Assembly: GCA_023374045.1 (NCBI GenBank)
Contig: CM041776.1
Coordinates: 284,531,873 to 284,595,872 of the forward strand
Source of the DNA: Limonium bicolor
Lineage: Eukaryota; Streptophyta; Magnoliopsida; Caryophyllales; Plumbaginaceae
Length of the DNA: 64,000 nucleotides
Reading direction: 5' to 3'
The translations under genes and the position numbers were made by a program. Of the stretch, positions 45,871 through 57,806 are shown in pieces. The notes below the pieces were generated by a model. It was not told the origin of the DNA, did not search any database, and saw only the letters and a program-made list of their open reading frames with translations. Within the stretch, counting starts at the first letter, position 1. Each line of letters opens with the position of its first letter.

Positions 45871-46577
45871 GGCTTAGATGGGAGACACCGATCTGTAATT
45901 ATGCTGCATCAGGTCAATGTATCAACACAGACAAATCTGCAATTATGTTGTCCACTGGGTTGCAACCTGCTTTAAAAGATGCAGTTGCTTATACACTCAA
46001 TACACATCAGTTGACTGACTTCGGTTTATATCTTGGTTTCCCAAGCAATATGGGTAAAAACAAATACTTTGTGTTCAACTACATTAAGGATAGAGTTTCC
46101 ACTCACAGTTGATCAAAACAAGTTTCGCAGGCAGGGAGAACTCTCTTGGTCAAGGCAGTCCTTCAAGCAATATGCCAATTATTCTATTACCATGAACTTT
46201 ACTCAAGAAAAATCAGCAGATGATCAATAATTTCTGGTGGGGAGGGACGGTACAATCATCCGCTATTAGATGGACTAAGTGGTCAACACTATGTCAAGAT
46301 AAGGGTTCTGGTGGAATGGGTTTTCGTGAACTGCACAGTTTCAACCGTGCTCTTCTGGCAAAGCAGCTTTGGCATATTATTGTTGAACCTCAAACCCTAC
46401 TTTCACAGTTCTACCACGTTAAATATATGAGACGTTCACCTTGGATGACAGTTCAACCAGTCGTTACCTCTAGTCCCATATGGCGAGCATTGCTTAGTGT
46501 GCGTGAAATAGTTGATTTTGGTGGCAGGAGAGCAATTGTCAACGGTAAGGATACCAACATGAGTTTATTATTTGTGT
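45871..46577 (+). pseudogene. LINE ORF2 reverse-transcriptase C-terminal part, inverted piece
   Basis: Frame 45786-46112 carries the region after the RT active site (SGQCINTDKSAIMLSTG). A frameshift near 46090 and another near 46190 lead to the frame 46220-46579, with FWWGG, KWSTLCQDKGSGGMGFRELH and LLAKQLWHIIVEP. The YADD-type active site would lie upstream and is absent. Confidence 0.75.
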
Positions 46578-46950
46578 AGCTGCGATTGCAATTATATGTG
46601 GTCTATTTGGTAAATTGTCATTCGTATGGTAACTTTTTTGGGCATTAAGTATATTTATTTTGTTAAATTTGTGTAATTAGTAAATAAAAATTATATCATT
46701 ATATAAAGTTATATATTAAATTCTGATTTTATTAAATGTATATACTATCTTCTTAAACTATATAATAAAATTATAAATTTTTTATTTTTTATTTTTTTTA
46801 TATTATAATTATAAATATAATCAAACATAAGTATATATATTTATAAATAAAAAGTTATAAAAAATTTATACTATGTTATCATTAAAAGAAATCCGGAGAA
46901 AATTAGTGTATAGATCTTTTACTGAAATAATTAAAGTAAATTACCTTTTG
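46578..46950. other. Very AT-rich spacer
   Basis: Nearly pure A/T with no gene or repeat structure that could be assigned. Confidence 0.4.
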
Positions 46951-48253
46951 GGAAATTTGATGATATACCCCCGAGGTTTGAGCGAATTTTATGAGATACC
47001 CCCGAGGTTTCATTTTCATTACGAGATACCCCCGAGGTTTCATTTTTTTTACGATATACCCCTGAGGTTTCATTTTCATTACGATATACCCCTAAGGTTT
47101 CAATTTTATTACGAGATGCCCCTCAGTTCAGATTCTAATATATTATATTTTTCATATCCTCATTTTACCCTCACCCCTATACCCCACAACATGGATTTAT
47201 GGTCAAATTTTTTAAAAATTTAAATATGAACAAAATGCACAGAAAAATTAAAGATCAATTTAAATTTTAATTCAATTTTAAAAACAAAAATAAAAGTATA
47301 AAAATAAATAAAAAAATTAAAGTCTTAAAAAGTTTAAAATAAATAGAAATGACCAAACAACAAAAAAATAAATAATCTATTTAAAAAACTTATATTGTTA
47401 CATAATTTAAAACTATTATAGCAATTATATTTAAAGAACAAAAAAAAATTTTTATACTTTATTTTTCTAATTTAAAATAATTATTTTTTCTATGTACTAT
47501 ATGAAATTATTGCTTTTAATATTCTTCATATTATTGTTATACTTTTACAATATTAATACATATCGTAACTCTTAACAAGTTATGTTTATTTTTCAAAATA
47601 TTTTACTTTTATTTTTTAGTCATTTCTATCTATTTTTTTATTTATTTAATTATTCATTTTTAATATTGATTTCAAATTTTATATGAAATTTAATTTATAT
47701 GAGCATTTTATTTAAGTTTCAAATTCAAACAAAACTTTGACCATATATCCCTTAGATTATTGCGGGGCATATGATTTTGAGCCACCGCTATAATAGTTTT
47801 TAAATTATGTAACAATATAAGTTTTTTAAAGATTATTTTTTGTTGGTTAGTCATTTCCATTTATTTTAAACCTTTCATGATTCTAATTTTTTAATTTGTT
47901 TTTATACTTTTATTTATGTTTTTTAAATTAAAATAAAATTTTAATTGATCTTTAATTTTTATGTTCATTTTGTTCATATTTTAAATTTTTAAAAAATTTG
48001 ACCATAAATCCATGTTGCGGGGCATATGGGGTGAGGGTAAAATGAGGATATGAAAAATATAATATATTAGAATCTGAACTGAGGGCATCTCGTAATAAAA
48101 TTGAAACCTCAGGGGTATATCGTAATGAAAATGAAACCTCAGGGGTATATCGTAAAAAAAAATGAAACCTCGGGAGTATCTCGTAATGAAAATGAAACCT
48201 CAGGGATATCTCGTAAAATTCGTTCAAACCTCGGGGGTATATCGTGAAATTTT
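46951..48253. repeat. Foldback element, copy 3
   Basis: The same architecture as copy 1: terminus GGAAATTTGATGATATACCC on the left, mirrored at 48253, five 30-bp units in each arm, then the mirrored AT-rich inner arms with AACTTATATTGTTACATAAT near 47385 and its reverse near 47805. The loop region (47.45-47.77 kb) differs from copy 1. Arms are somewhat more diverged than in copy 1. Confidence 0.88.
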
Positions 48254-49117
48254 AATAATAATAAACTTATGTTTATCTGGAAGCGCGGAGTCCGATACAA
48301 TTGATTAGCAGCTAGCGATAGAGAGGAGCCAAATCTGACGATCCGGAAGATTTGAATCTGTTGCGACTGTATTATTAACAACACGTAACACACTTGCTAG
48401 TTGCTATTGTCTCTTCCTTCCACTTGAGACTGGTGGGGGAAAACCAAAAACACGTGTCAAGAAGATTATGTGTACGTGTTGTCACACCAAATGTGTATTA
48501 TTGTTGTTATAGCTGCATACAAATCGGGAAAAAAGTTACACCGAGTATAACATCCATATCTAATATTAAAATATAATATAAAATAATTTTAATAATTAAA
48601 TTATAATTATTATATAAAAATTATTTATAAAATTTAAAATTATTTTATATTTTTAATATTAAAATCAAACAATAGTGTAATAAAACGACTGAGGGAGTGG
48701 TAAGGTCTCCTATTTCGAAAAAAGGTAAGGGAAACTCTATCAGATTGAGATGATGAGGATGGATATTTAGGAATTTAACTCTTTGTTTCTAACATCTGTT
48801 ATGATGTTCCATATTTTAGTTTACATATGCATGCACGTGTATTGGTCCAATGCTAATTTAAAGATCCTAAATATGTTGAAGCATGTACCAACAAATGTTC
48901 AGGTTCACGTGCCCATTAATTGGAGTTTTTTTTCTCTTTCTTTTTAACAAAACTAGCGATCGAGCTACTAGAATTAATTGCAATTTTCTGTAAATCACCA
49001 AAAAAGATAGTATAGTAGTGTTAATACTGTACTTTGTATTAATAAATTAGAAGACGCAAGGTAGAGAGGATTGGATAGGTCGCATACGTATCCCAATCTC
49101 CCCAGTCTAGTTAGTAT
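48254..49117. other. Upstream region of catalase 1
   Basis: No gene. It contains the promoter-distal sequence of catalase 1, including an AT-rich tract with mirrored TATAAAATAATTTTAATAATT phrases at about 48575-48660. No further element is assigned. Confidence 0.4.
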
Positions 49118-49125
49118 TATAAATA
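49118..49125 (+). promoter_or_regulatory. TATA box of catalase 1
   Basis: TATAAATA lies 132 bp before the ATG, followed by a pyrimidine-rich stretch (CTCTCCTTCC, CTCTCTCTCGATCC) typical of plant transcription starts and 5' UTRs. Confidence 0.65.
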
Positions 49126-49256
49126 AGGGGCGTCTCTCCTTCCCTGTGCTCACCACACTCCTTTCCTTTCATTTTTCTCTCTCTCGATCCTGCCCGAGCT
49201 TTTAATTAAGATCCCTGCTCTCGATCGGGGTTCTTCTTTCAGCTAGTACATCCATC

Positions 49257-51422
49257 ATGGATCCTCAAAAGGTAATTAATATAATATATATAGGGTTCTA
49301 TATCTGTGTATATTTATCATAGCTAGCTCCAATTCAAGAGTGAACCATACCATTATTGGATTAAATTTAATTAAGTATGTAATATACTTATTAATTAAGG
49401 AGTACTAGCTAGCTAGTTAGTTGTAATTACTATGAAGTAATGATGTTAAAATTTTGGTGATAATTAAACCACAGTATCGGCCATCAAGTTCATTCAACAC
49501 CAACTACCTGACGACAACGCTGGAATTCCTGTTCCCAACAATATCTCTTCTCTCACTGTTGGCTCACGAGGTACTCTACTTACTGCTTTTAGTACGTACT
49601 AGTAGTAGTAGCTTAATTTTGTGTGTTCATGATTGATTTGTACGTACATCCATGATCGATCTTGTTAATTAACTGATCGAATGGTTAGTAGTAATTTCAT
49701 TCGCTTACGTACGTACCTAGTTCAGCAGCCCTATCCTATTATTCCCACGCGCGCGTCGTCAGATCTGTACAGTAGGAGTATGTATGTTACTACTACTATG
49801 GTAAAAAAAAAAAAGTACTAACTAACATGATGAATCTGCAAACAAACAGGTCCGATTCTACTGGAAGACTATCATTTAGTAGAGAAAGTAGCCAACTTCA
49901 CTCGCGAAAGAATCCCAGAACGCGTGTTCACGCTCGAGGCACATCCGCCAAAGGTTTCTTCGAAGTAAACCCACGACGTAACACAATACACTTGCGCCGA
50001 CTTTCTGCGCGCACCTGGTGTCCAAACACCTTAATCACTCGTTTCTCAACCGTAATCCATGAACGTGGTTCACCGAAACAATCCGTGACCCACGTGGATT
50101 CGCAGTGAAATTCTACACACGTGAAGGTAATTTCGACATGGTAGGTAATAACATGCCAGTCTTCTTTATCCGTGATGGTATGCAGTTTCCAGATGTGATA
50201 CACGCATTCAAACCAAACCCTAAATCTCACATCCAAGAATTCTGGCGTGTACTTGATTATTTATCACATCTACCGGAATCACTCAACACATTCACTTTCT
50301 TCTTCGATGATATCGGTATCCCGATAAACTACCGACACATGGAAGGTTTCGCTGTACAAGCTTTTACACTGATCAACAAAGCTGGGAAAGTAAACTACGT
50401 GAAATTCCACTGGAAACCAAGTTGTGGTGTGAAATCGTTAATGGATGATGAAGCTATGAAAATTGGTGGTGAAAATCATAGTCACGCAACACAGGATCTA
50501 TACGAATCAATCGCTAATGGTAATTACCCTGAATGGAAACTCTACTTTCAGATAATGGATCCAGCTGATGAAGATAAATACGATTTCGATCCATTAGATA
50601 CAACGAAAACATGGCCTGAAGATATCTTACCATTGATTCCGGTTGGACGTATGGTGGTACTCAACAAGAATGTTGATAATTGGTTTGGTGAGAATGAGAT
50701 GTTAGCTTTTGATCCAGCACATGTTGTGCCTGGGATTTATTTCTCTGAAGATAAGATGTTGCAAGCAAGACTGTTTGCGTATGCTGATACGCATAGGTAT
50801 AGATTGGGTCCCAATTATCTACAGTTGCCGGTTAATGCGCCTAAATGTGCTCATAGGAATAATCATTATGATGGACCTATGAATATGGTGCATAGAGATG
50901 AAGAAGTTGATTATTTTCCATCGAGATTTGATCCTGTTAGACATGCTGAGAATTTCCCAATTCCACAACGTTTGCTTAATGGTACACGACAAAAGCAAGT
51001 TATACATAAGGAGAATAACTTCAAGGAGCCGGGTGATAGGTACAGGACATGGGATCCAGCCAGGTAATTATATACAGATATCTTCTTGAATTTATTATAT
51101 TATATTATTTCGTACAACAACTACTTACTTTTACTTACTCCTGAATTCAGGCAAGATCGATTTGTGGGAAGATGGGTGAAAGTTCTATCAGAACCTAGAG
51201 TCACACCTGAAATCAGAAACATCTGGATCTCCTACTTGTCTCAGGTAATTATATATATGGAGCTAGCATGTGTTTCCTTTCTATTTCCAATTCCCACCAA
51301 GTTAATTAGTACTAGTACGTAGTACTAATACTCTATTATTTTTGTTTTAATTACCGCCGCAGGCTGATAGGTCCCTTGGTATGAAGGTAGCAAACAGGCT
51401 CAACGTCAGACCAACCATGTGA
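49257..51422 (+). pseudogene. CAT: Catalase, intron-poor copy, frameshifted as given (catalase 1)
   Basis: Plant heme catalase, converting 2 H2O2 to water and oxygen in peroxisomes. Exons: 49257-49271 (MDPQK), 49475-49570, 49850-51063, 51151-51244 and 51363-51422 (ending LNVRPTM). All splice sites are good. Exon 3 fuses what are four exons in catalase 2. From 50105 on, 320 codons are uninterrupted, with the heme-ligand region [17 protein letters not shown]. Before that, single-base indels by comparison with catalase 2 occur near 49513, 49925, 49968, 50030 and 50074, breaking the distal-His motif [12 protein letters not shown]. Either a recent pseudogene or consensus errors in a working gene of about 493 residues. 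At positions -13 to -11 it has MKV where many plant catalases have QKL. Confidence 0.9.
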
Positions 51423-54219
51423 AACATCAATCATCATGCATGTCCTGTCCTGTCCTGTCGTCGATATAATATGAAATGCTAGCTGCCTCTTGTTGTACCA
51501 CTCTTCATTTTGTTTTATGATAAAAAAAGCAAAGCACTACTCTACCCGAAACAACAGGAGGATGTGGTTTCCCATCCCTCTTCACTATGAACTTATAGTA
51601 GTACTCTATATAATTAAGTGGTGGTGGTGGTGGTCCCTTCACCTCTCTGTCTGTAATTTCTTTTCTTTTTATTTCCTACTGTATGTAAAATCTTAACTTC
51701 ATGTATAATTATTCCGTCCGTTGAATAAATAAACAGAGTTTCAATTTGCTTGGTCCCTACTACATCTCTCAAGTTCACCGCGGCGCCCCCCTATTATATT
51801 ATTATTATTACTTGTGTAATGATTTAATACGTACTGTCAGAATATGGTCACCACCACTACATACATTATACATACGTACACGCAGCACAAGTCTACAAAT
51901 CAAATTATTACTACGTACAATAACAGAGCGTGCACAACTACTTGGGATTGGAACAATCTCACTGATCAGGCTGTTGTCATACACACCTAATTAACTAAAT
52001 ACTTCATTCATAGGAGTAGTATTACTATTACATTGACCCTTCTACTAATAATTCTTTTTGTTTTCATTATGGCAGGGAAGCGTCCGTTGTTGTACTATTA
52101 CTGAAGATTCTGTGGTGTTCTTTTATCAAAAAAAGGAAGCCCGCTTTTCAATTAAAACAAAAGAGAAGGCAGCCCAGCCAGATCGTTGTCTCTCAGCCTT
52201 CAAAGAAATTAATGCCGGCCCGGCTCTGCTCACTGCTCTCATCATATACGACGACGTACTGCATTTTTTTTCCAGGTATGTAATTATGAAGTCGTATTAT
52301 GTAACTTGTGGACTGGACCCTCCTTTTTCCATATGAATGATTGATTGGTTGAGAAAGAGGGCCAGACCGCATATATATAAACTACCACTATTGACATTAG
52401 TATAGGCCCAGAAGTAGTGGGAAAGGCCTGAGCCTTTTCATCCCACTAACAGCATATTATATAATTAAGCACCCAACTAGTAGTATAGTAGGTCTGTTAC
52501 TTTTCTAAGTGTCTCACCTTTACTCTGGGCTCTGGCCTAAAGTCTAAAACGAAACAGAATTGTCCAAACCCATATATATTGACAAGTTTGCCTTCAGTGA
52601 AATAGTACGTTACATTCTCAGCCTTAATAATTATAGTAGTAGATTTTTGTACTTGAATCAGTCTAATGTTACCAGAATTTACTATATTAAATATAAGAGA
52701 ATGGTTAATGGCACAGTTAGTGAAGGTAAAGTATATTAACTACTAAAGACTTACTGTATTAAAATTAAACTACTTTTTTTTCTTTTTTAAAAAAAAAAAT
52801 AAAAAGTAACTTTAAATAAACATGGCCGAAGAAGTTTGTATTCTGTCTAAAATCCCCGGTAAATTCCAGAAGCACGAAGTGAACAAAATACATGGCTGGC
52901 TACTGTTATTTGAGTGGCTGGCCCTTGACGGAAACGAGACGCCCAACAAATTCTTATCTTTCCCTTTGTTAAAAAAAAAAATTCTTATCTTTCCCGAAAA
53001 TACCAATCCGACTATCATACCCCGTGTTACGTGTTTACGTACATTCCGAACAATCTTCACAGTTAATTTGAACAATCATCATATAAAGTTGAACACTTTC
53101 ATAATAATACATGTACTTTTTCATCAATGTGAGCACAGCAATCAATACAAAAACTTGAACAACACTTGACCTTTAAAATGAACGTTGTACGATGCCACCC
53201 ACCGGTTGTACAATAGAATTTGCGAAACCATTTTTAGGTTTGTGTTCCACTACTCACTTGACCCACCCCTTTATGTCATCGCACGCCGCCCGTCCAAGTC
53301 CAACACCAAATCGGAGGTCTATCCGGGTACACGCATCACGCCATCATCGGTGGTGCCTTATCAACCAATAACATAGCAAACAGGCCGCAACCACACCCCG
53401 CATAAATCCAAACACTGCTCGATAATGAACCACTGAGCCATCACGTTCCCATAAATTCATCTTATTATTTTTATGCTCCTTCTGCAATCACCTTCTCATT
53501 ATTTTCCACTGACCCAATAAATAACTAAATATATGGTGAATGAGAATCTATATATTTATCATTATTGTATATTTTGCCAACTACGCGTATTATATAGTTT
53601 AGATTAAAAACAAAAAACAAACGGATGAATGTAAGGGTTTCCAAATATATAGTAGTTCTTCTGTAGTTGACTTGTTGATTTTATAGAGTAACCTTTCTTA
53701 TAACAGTTGGTTACCTCATAGTTATCCAATCTAAAATTGTATTTTCTTTTTTTTTTTCTTCTTGAAGAAGATTGGCTTAACCATTCACAATATTCAATAA
53801 GCTAATTCGTTATTAAAAACATCATCATCATCTAATTAACCACTGTCTTGTTCCAAAAAAACAAATCACAACATTATAAGAAAACAAGCCTCTATTATAA
53901 TATATTGCTGTCCAGTCCAGTTAGTTAGAATTCTTTTTTTTTTTAATATATAAAGGCTGCAAAAGAGATGGGCAGGTTCACGGTCGTATAGGAGGATAAA
54001 CCTGCAAAAGTTCAAATAAATGCCCACTGCAAAATGCAGAAAACAAATTAGTAACATTTTTCCGTCAAAAAAATAACATCTAACACTAAATAAAAAAAGT
54101 AGTGAGTGAGGACGAACACGGAGATTATTTGCTTCCACAGAAAGAAAACGTAATTATTAGAAAAAAAATTGTAATTACGGAAATTTAGTGAGAACCAGAT
54201 AAGAAGCCGTACTAAATGG
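51423..54219. other. Intergenic region between the catalases
   Basis: AATAAA at 51724-51729 may be the polyadenylation signal of catalase 1. A + ORF of 115 codons at 52822 begins MAEEVCILSKIPGKF but has no recognisable family and runs into AT-rich sequence; it is not called. Short AT-rich repeats and homopolymers fill the rest. Confidence 0.45.
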
Positions 54220-54228
54220 TATATATAT
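54220..54228 (+). promoter_or_regulatory. TATA-like element of catalase 2
   Basis: TATATATAT lies about 130 bp before the ATG, at the same distance as in catalase 1, and is followed by a C/T-rich leader (CCTATCTCATCTCTCTATTC). Confidence 0.5.
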
Positions 54229-54360
54229 GTATATTCATTTTGAAGCTAATTTGTGTTTGCCACACACCTGACCTTCCCTATCTCATCTCTCTATTCCCTC
54301 AAAAATCCCCCATCTTCACCACCGTTTCATCTCTCCAAGTCTTCTCTAATCTCTTCCATC

Positions 54361-57300
54361 ATGGATCCCTACAAGGTTAGCTTCTTTTTCATCACTAATT
54401 GATTCTATTTCTATCTATTATCTTCTGCTTGTTAAGACCTTCTATCTATCTATCTATCTATTATTATCATTCTCATCATGTCTTTGATGATGTTTTATTG
54501 CAGTATCGCCCTTCAAGCTCTTATGATTCCCCTTACTTCACCACCAATTCTGGAGCCCCTGTTTGGAACAACAATTCTTCCATGACCGTTGGCCCCAGAG
54601 GTAAAAACTTCAATATACCACACCGCCTCTCATCGTTATTGACTTACTTAGGGTTATTCCCTCATTCATTCCTTTTATTCCTATTTTAGTTTTATTTCTT
54701 GTTGCCGTGTTGATTCCAACCTCGATTATTATGCTATCTGAATCGACAATTCGACATTGAGAGAAGAGAACTAGGTGCTGCCGACTGTCGTGCCTAGAAT
54801 TCCAATCTGTTCAAGTGGATGGATCTTCAATCCATCATGGTCAATTAGATCTTTGTTCTGATTTCATTTATCTTTCATGACGACTTGTTTTCTTATGGGA
54901 TACTGTTTGAAAACTTGTTTTCTCGAGCTTACTAGTACCAGTTCCATACATATGGCGGCAATCTATATCCATTGTTATTAGCTACGTGGAAGTAATGTGT
55001 GTTCCATTACACATACCATTGCAAAGTTGTTGGTTATTTCCTTCTCAACCAAAGGCTGCTCACCTCTGATTTATTTTGGTTACTTACCATATTAAATCAC
55101 CAATCCTCTTTTCTTCATGCTTGAAACTCCTGTAACGAAATCTTGTATTATTACATAGTTTTAAGGTCCTCGTCGTAAACTCTGACTCCTTACTTGCCTT
55201 TGGGATTCATCTATTACTTTTAGTTGATATAAAGAAAAGGAGTAGTAATTCTGTAGAACTAAATGAAAATTGCTTTCTAAACTGATTGAGATCTAGCTAG
55301 CTGGAAGAACTGCTTACTAATAATGGCTTGAGTTAAAAAATAGAAAGAGTGACTGGAGGAGGCTAGCAAAGGTAGCTCATATAGTAAACAGCCAAGCACC
55401 CAGGGTTCGGCCTTCTTCCCCCTTAATAAAAAAAAAAAAAAAAAATGGGGCAACAGGTATGCGCAGAACAAATATTGAAAAAAAAAAGACAACTAATAAT
55501 GCTTTTTGCCAGAAAGACTGTTGCATATCATTTTTACCAAACTGCTCCAAACTTTCGTGTTTATCATATTACCATTCCTTTGATGTATTTGGCTGTTAAT
55601 AATACACATGTAGAGTAGTAGTAGTAGTAGTAGGAGGAGGAGGTATCTAATTAATGTTTTTTTCCTAACAGGTCCCATTCTGTTGGAGGACTATCATCTG
55701 GTGGAGAAGCTTGCCAATTTTGACCGTGAGAGAATTCCAGAGCGTGTTGTGCATGCAAGGGGAGCCAGTGCTAAAGGGTTTTTTGAAGTTACCCATGATG
55801 TTTCTCACCTTACCTGTGCTGACTTCTTGCGAGCTCCAGGTGTCCAGACACCTGTCATTGTTCGCTTCTCTACTGTTATTCATGAGCGAGGTAGCCCTGA
55901 AAGTATCAGGGACCCTCGTGGTTTCGCAGTGAAGTTTTACACCAGAGAGGTGAGGATGCTTTATACAGTTAATTTTAGATGCTTCTGATGGTTTGTTGTT
56001 CATTTAAACTGAATTAGCGATGCTTGATTGACTTAACCCTGTTCAAACTTTTAAATAGACTTTTATCTCTTCTTTTAGCTGCTGTAGATACCATATAATC
56101 GTTCTTTTAGCTCTCTTGGTCTCCCAAAACATAGACATAATTATGTTGGGCTTAATTGTTACTTACCGATGGCTGGAGAGGGAGTATCTTTTTGATCAAA
56201 ATTCCGTCCCCTTGTTGTTGCAGGGTAACTTTGATATGGTAGGAAACAACTTTCCGGTTTTCTCATCCGTGATGGCATGAAGTTCCCTGACATGGTCCAT
56301 GCCCTCAAGCCAAACCCCAAAACTCACATCCAAGAGAACTGGAGAATCCTTGATTTCTTCTCCCACCACCCAGAAAGCTTGCACATGTTCACATTCCTTT
56401 TTGATGATGTCGGTGTTCCGTTGAACTACAGGCACATGGATGGATCAGGTGTGAACACCTACACCCTCATCAACAAGGCTGGTAAAGTACATTATGTGAA
56501 GTTCCACTGGAGACCCACTTGTGGCGTCAAAATCTGTTGGAGGAAGAAGCCATAAAAATGGGAGGGTCAAACCACAGCCACGCAACCCAGGATCTGCAAG
56601 AATCCATCGCAGCTGGGAACTATCCTGAGTGGAAACTGTTCATTCAAATTATCGATCCTGCTGATGAGGATAAGTTTGACTTTGACCCTCTTGATGTGAC
56701 CAAGACATGGCCGGAGGATATCTTGCCCCTTCTCCCTGTGGGACGTATGGTGTTGAACAAGAACATTGATAACTTCTTTGCTGAGAACGAGCAGCTTGCA
56801 TTTTGTCCTGGTATTGTTGTTCCTGGTGTCTACTACTCGGATGATAAGTTGTTACAGACCCGTATCTTCTCTTACTCGGATACTCAGAGGCACCGTCTTG
56901 GACCCAACTATCTCCAACTTCCTGTTAATGCTCCAAAATGTGCTCACCACAACAACCATCATGAAGGATTCATGAACATCATGCACAGAGAGGAAGAGGT
57001 ATATTATGGTTCATGGATGAGTGTTTGGTCTTTATAACTTTTTTTCCCCTCCCGGACATATGAATGTTATAGACTCTCGAAGAGGCATGTGATAATTTGG
57101 GGTGTTTTTTTGTAACTTCTGTAATTTGGCCTGTATGTAATCTTGAAAATACTCCCTGATTTAATTGCTATTTTTTTCAGGTTAATTATTTCCCATCAAG
57201 ATATGACTCTGTCCGCCATGCCGAGAAATACCCTACTCCACCAGTTGTTCTGACCGGAAGTCGTGAAAAGGTTGGTTACAATAAACAGTAGTTAGTTTGA

Positions 57301-57806
57301 GCTAGTTGCAGTTGATTCTTGTGATTCTGTAGTGGCATGGGCCTTTCCTTTCTCATTTATTAACATAGTGGTGCTCCCTCAATGCAGCAAATTATTGCTA
57401 AAGAGAACAACTTCAAGCAGCCTGGTGAGAGATACAGATCTTTTGACCCAGCCAGGTAGACGTCAATCCCTTGTTGTAGTGGGTTATGTAGTTTTAGAAA
57501 CTTTGTTTGTATACAGTATACTACTACTACTTATGGCCTGCCGGTTGTTTACTCTTTCCAGGCAAGGGCGATTCATCACAAGATGGATTGAGGCTCTGTC
57601 TGACCCGCGTGTGACTCCTGAAGTTCGCAGTATCTGGATCTCCTATTGGTCTCAGGTGTGTAATTGGTTCCTTCGCAGCAAGACACAGCTTTAATTAGAT
57701 TCTCAAGAAAGCTTTGATAATCATTGTGAATCGTGTGGTTTTGCAGGCTGACAAATCTCTGGGTATGACATTAGCAAACAGGCTAAATGTGAGGCCAACC
57801 ATGTGA
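54361..57806 (+). CDS. CAT: Catalase, eight-exon copy (catalase 2)
   Basis: Peroxisomal heme catalase. Exons: 54361-54375 (MDPYK), 54504-54600, 55672-55949, 56224-56998, 57181-57270, 57388-57455, 57562-57655 and 57747-57806 (ending LNVRPTM). All introns are GT-AG. The distal site [20 protein letters not shown], the conserved GNFDMVGNN and the proximal heme site [17 protein letters not shown] are present. The exons total 1477 nt, two short of the 492-codon length usual for plant catalases, because one base is missing near 56262 (after FPV) and one near 56531 (in GVKS-LLEEEA). As given, the frame is broken twice. Otherwise conservation is complete, which favours consensus errors over decay, but this cannot be decided here. 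Seven introns is the arrangement regarded as ancestral for angiosperm catalases. Confidence 0.93.

Larger units (their letters stand above)
44654..46577 (-). mobile_element. LINE insertion with inverted 5' half
   Basis: The left part, 44750-45856, reads on the minus strand: FPWKLPPLVHQFSSV, CWNTNLLQQWCDAS, DIPPQIKLLG, then the RNase H tail ending at 44785. The right part, 45871-46577, reads on the plus strand: SGQCINTDKSAIMLSTG, LYLGFPSNMGKNKYFVFNYI, FWWGG, HSFNRALLAKQLWHII, up to NGKDTN. In a normal LINE the second piece is followed at once by the first, so together they form one nearly continuous ORF2 with the upstream half flipped. The junction is a run of 14 C. A possible duplication TATTATTT flanks it at 44646 and 46567, but it is weak. 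Confidence 0.75.

Noticed and set aside
42262..48393. ORFs with repeating blocks such as YEIPLRFHF or ETSGVYRN
   Set aside because: They are translations of the 30-bp tandem unit (ten codons per unit) in the foldback arms, not proteins.
52822..53169. 115-codon ORF starting MAEEVCILSKIPGKF
   Set aside because: No recognisable family, AT-driven codon content in the second half, no splice context and no homology to neighbours.
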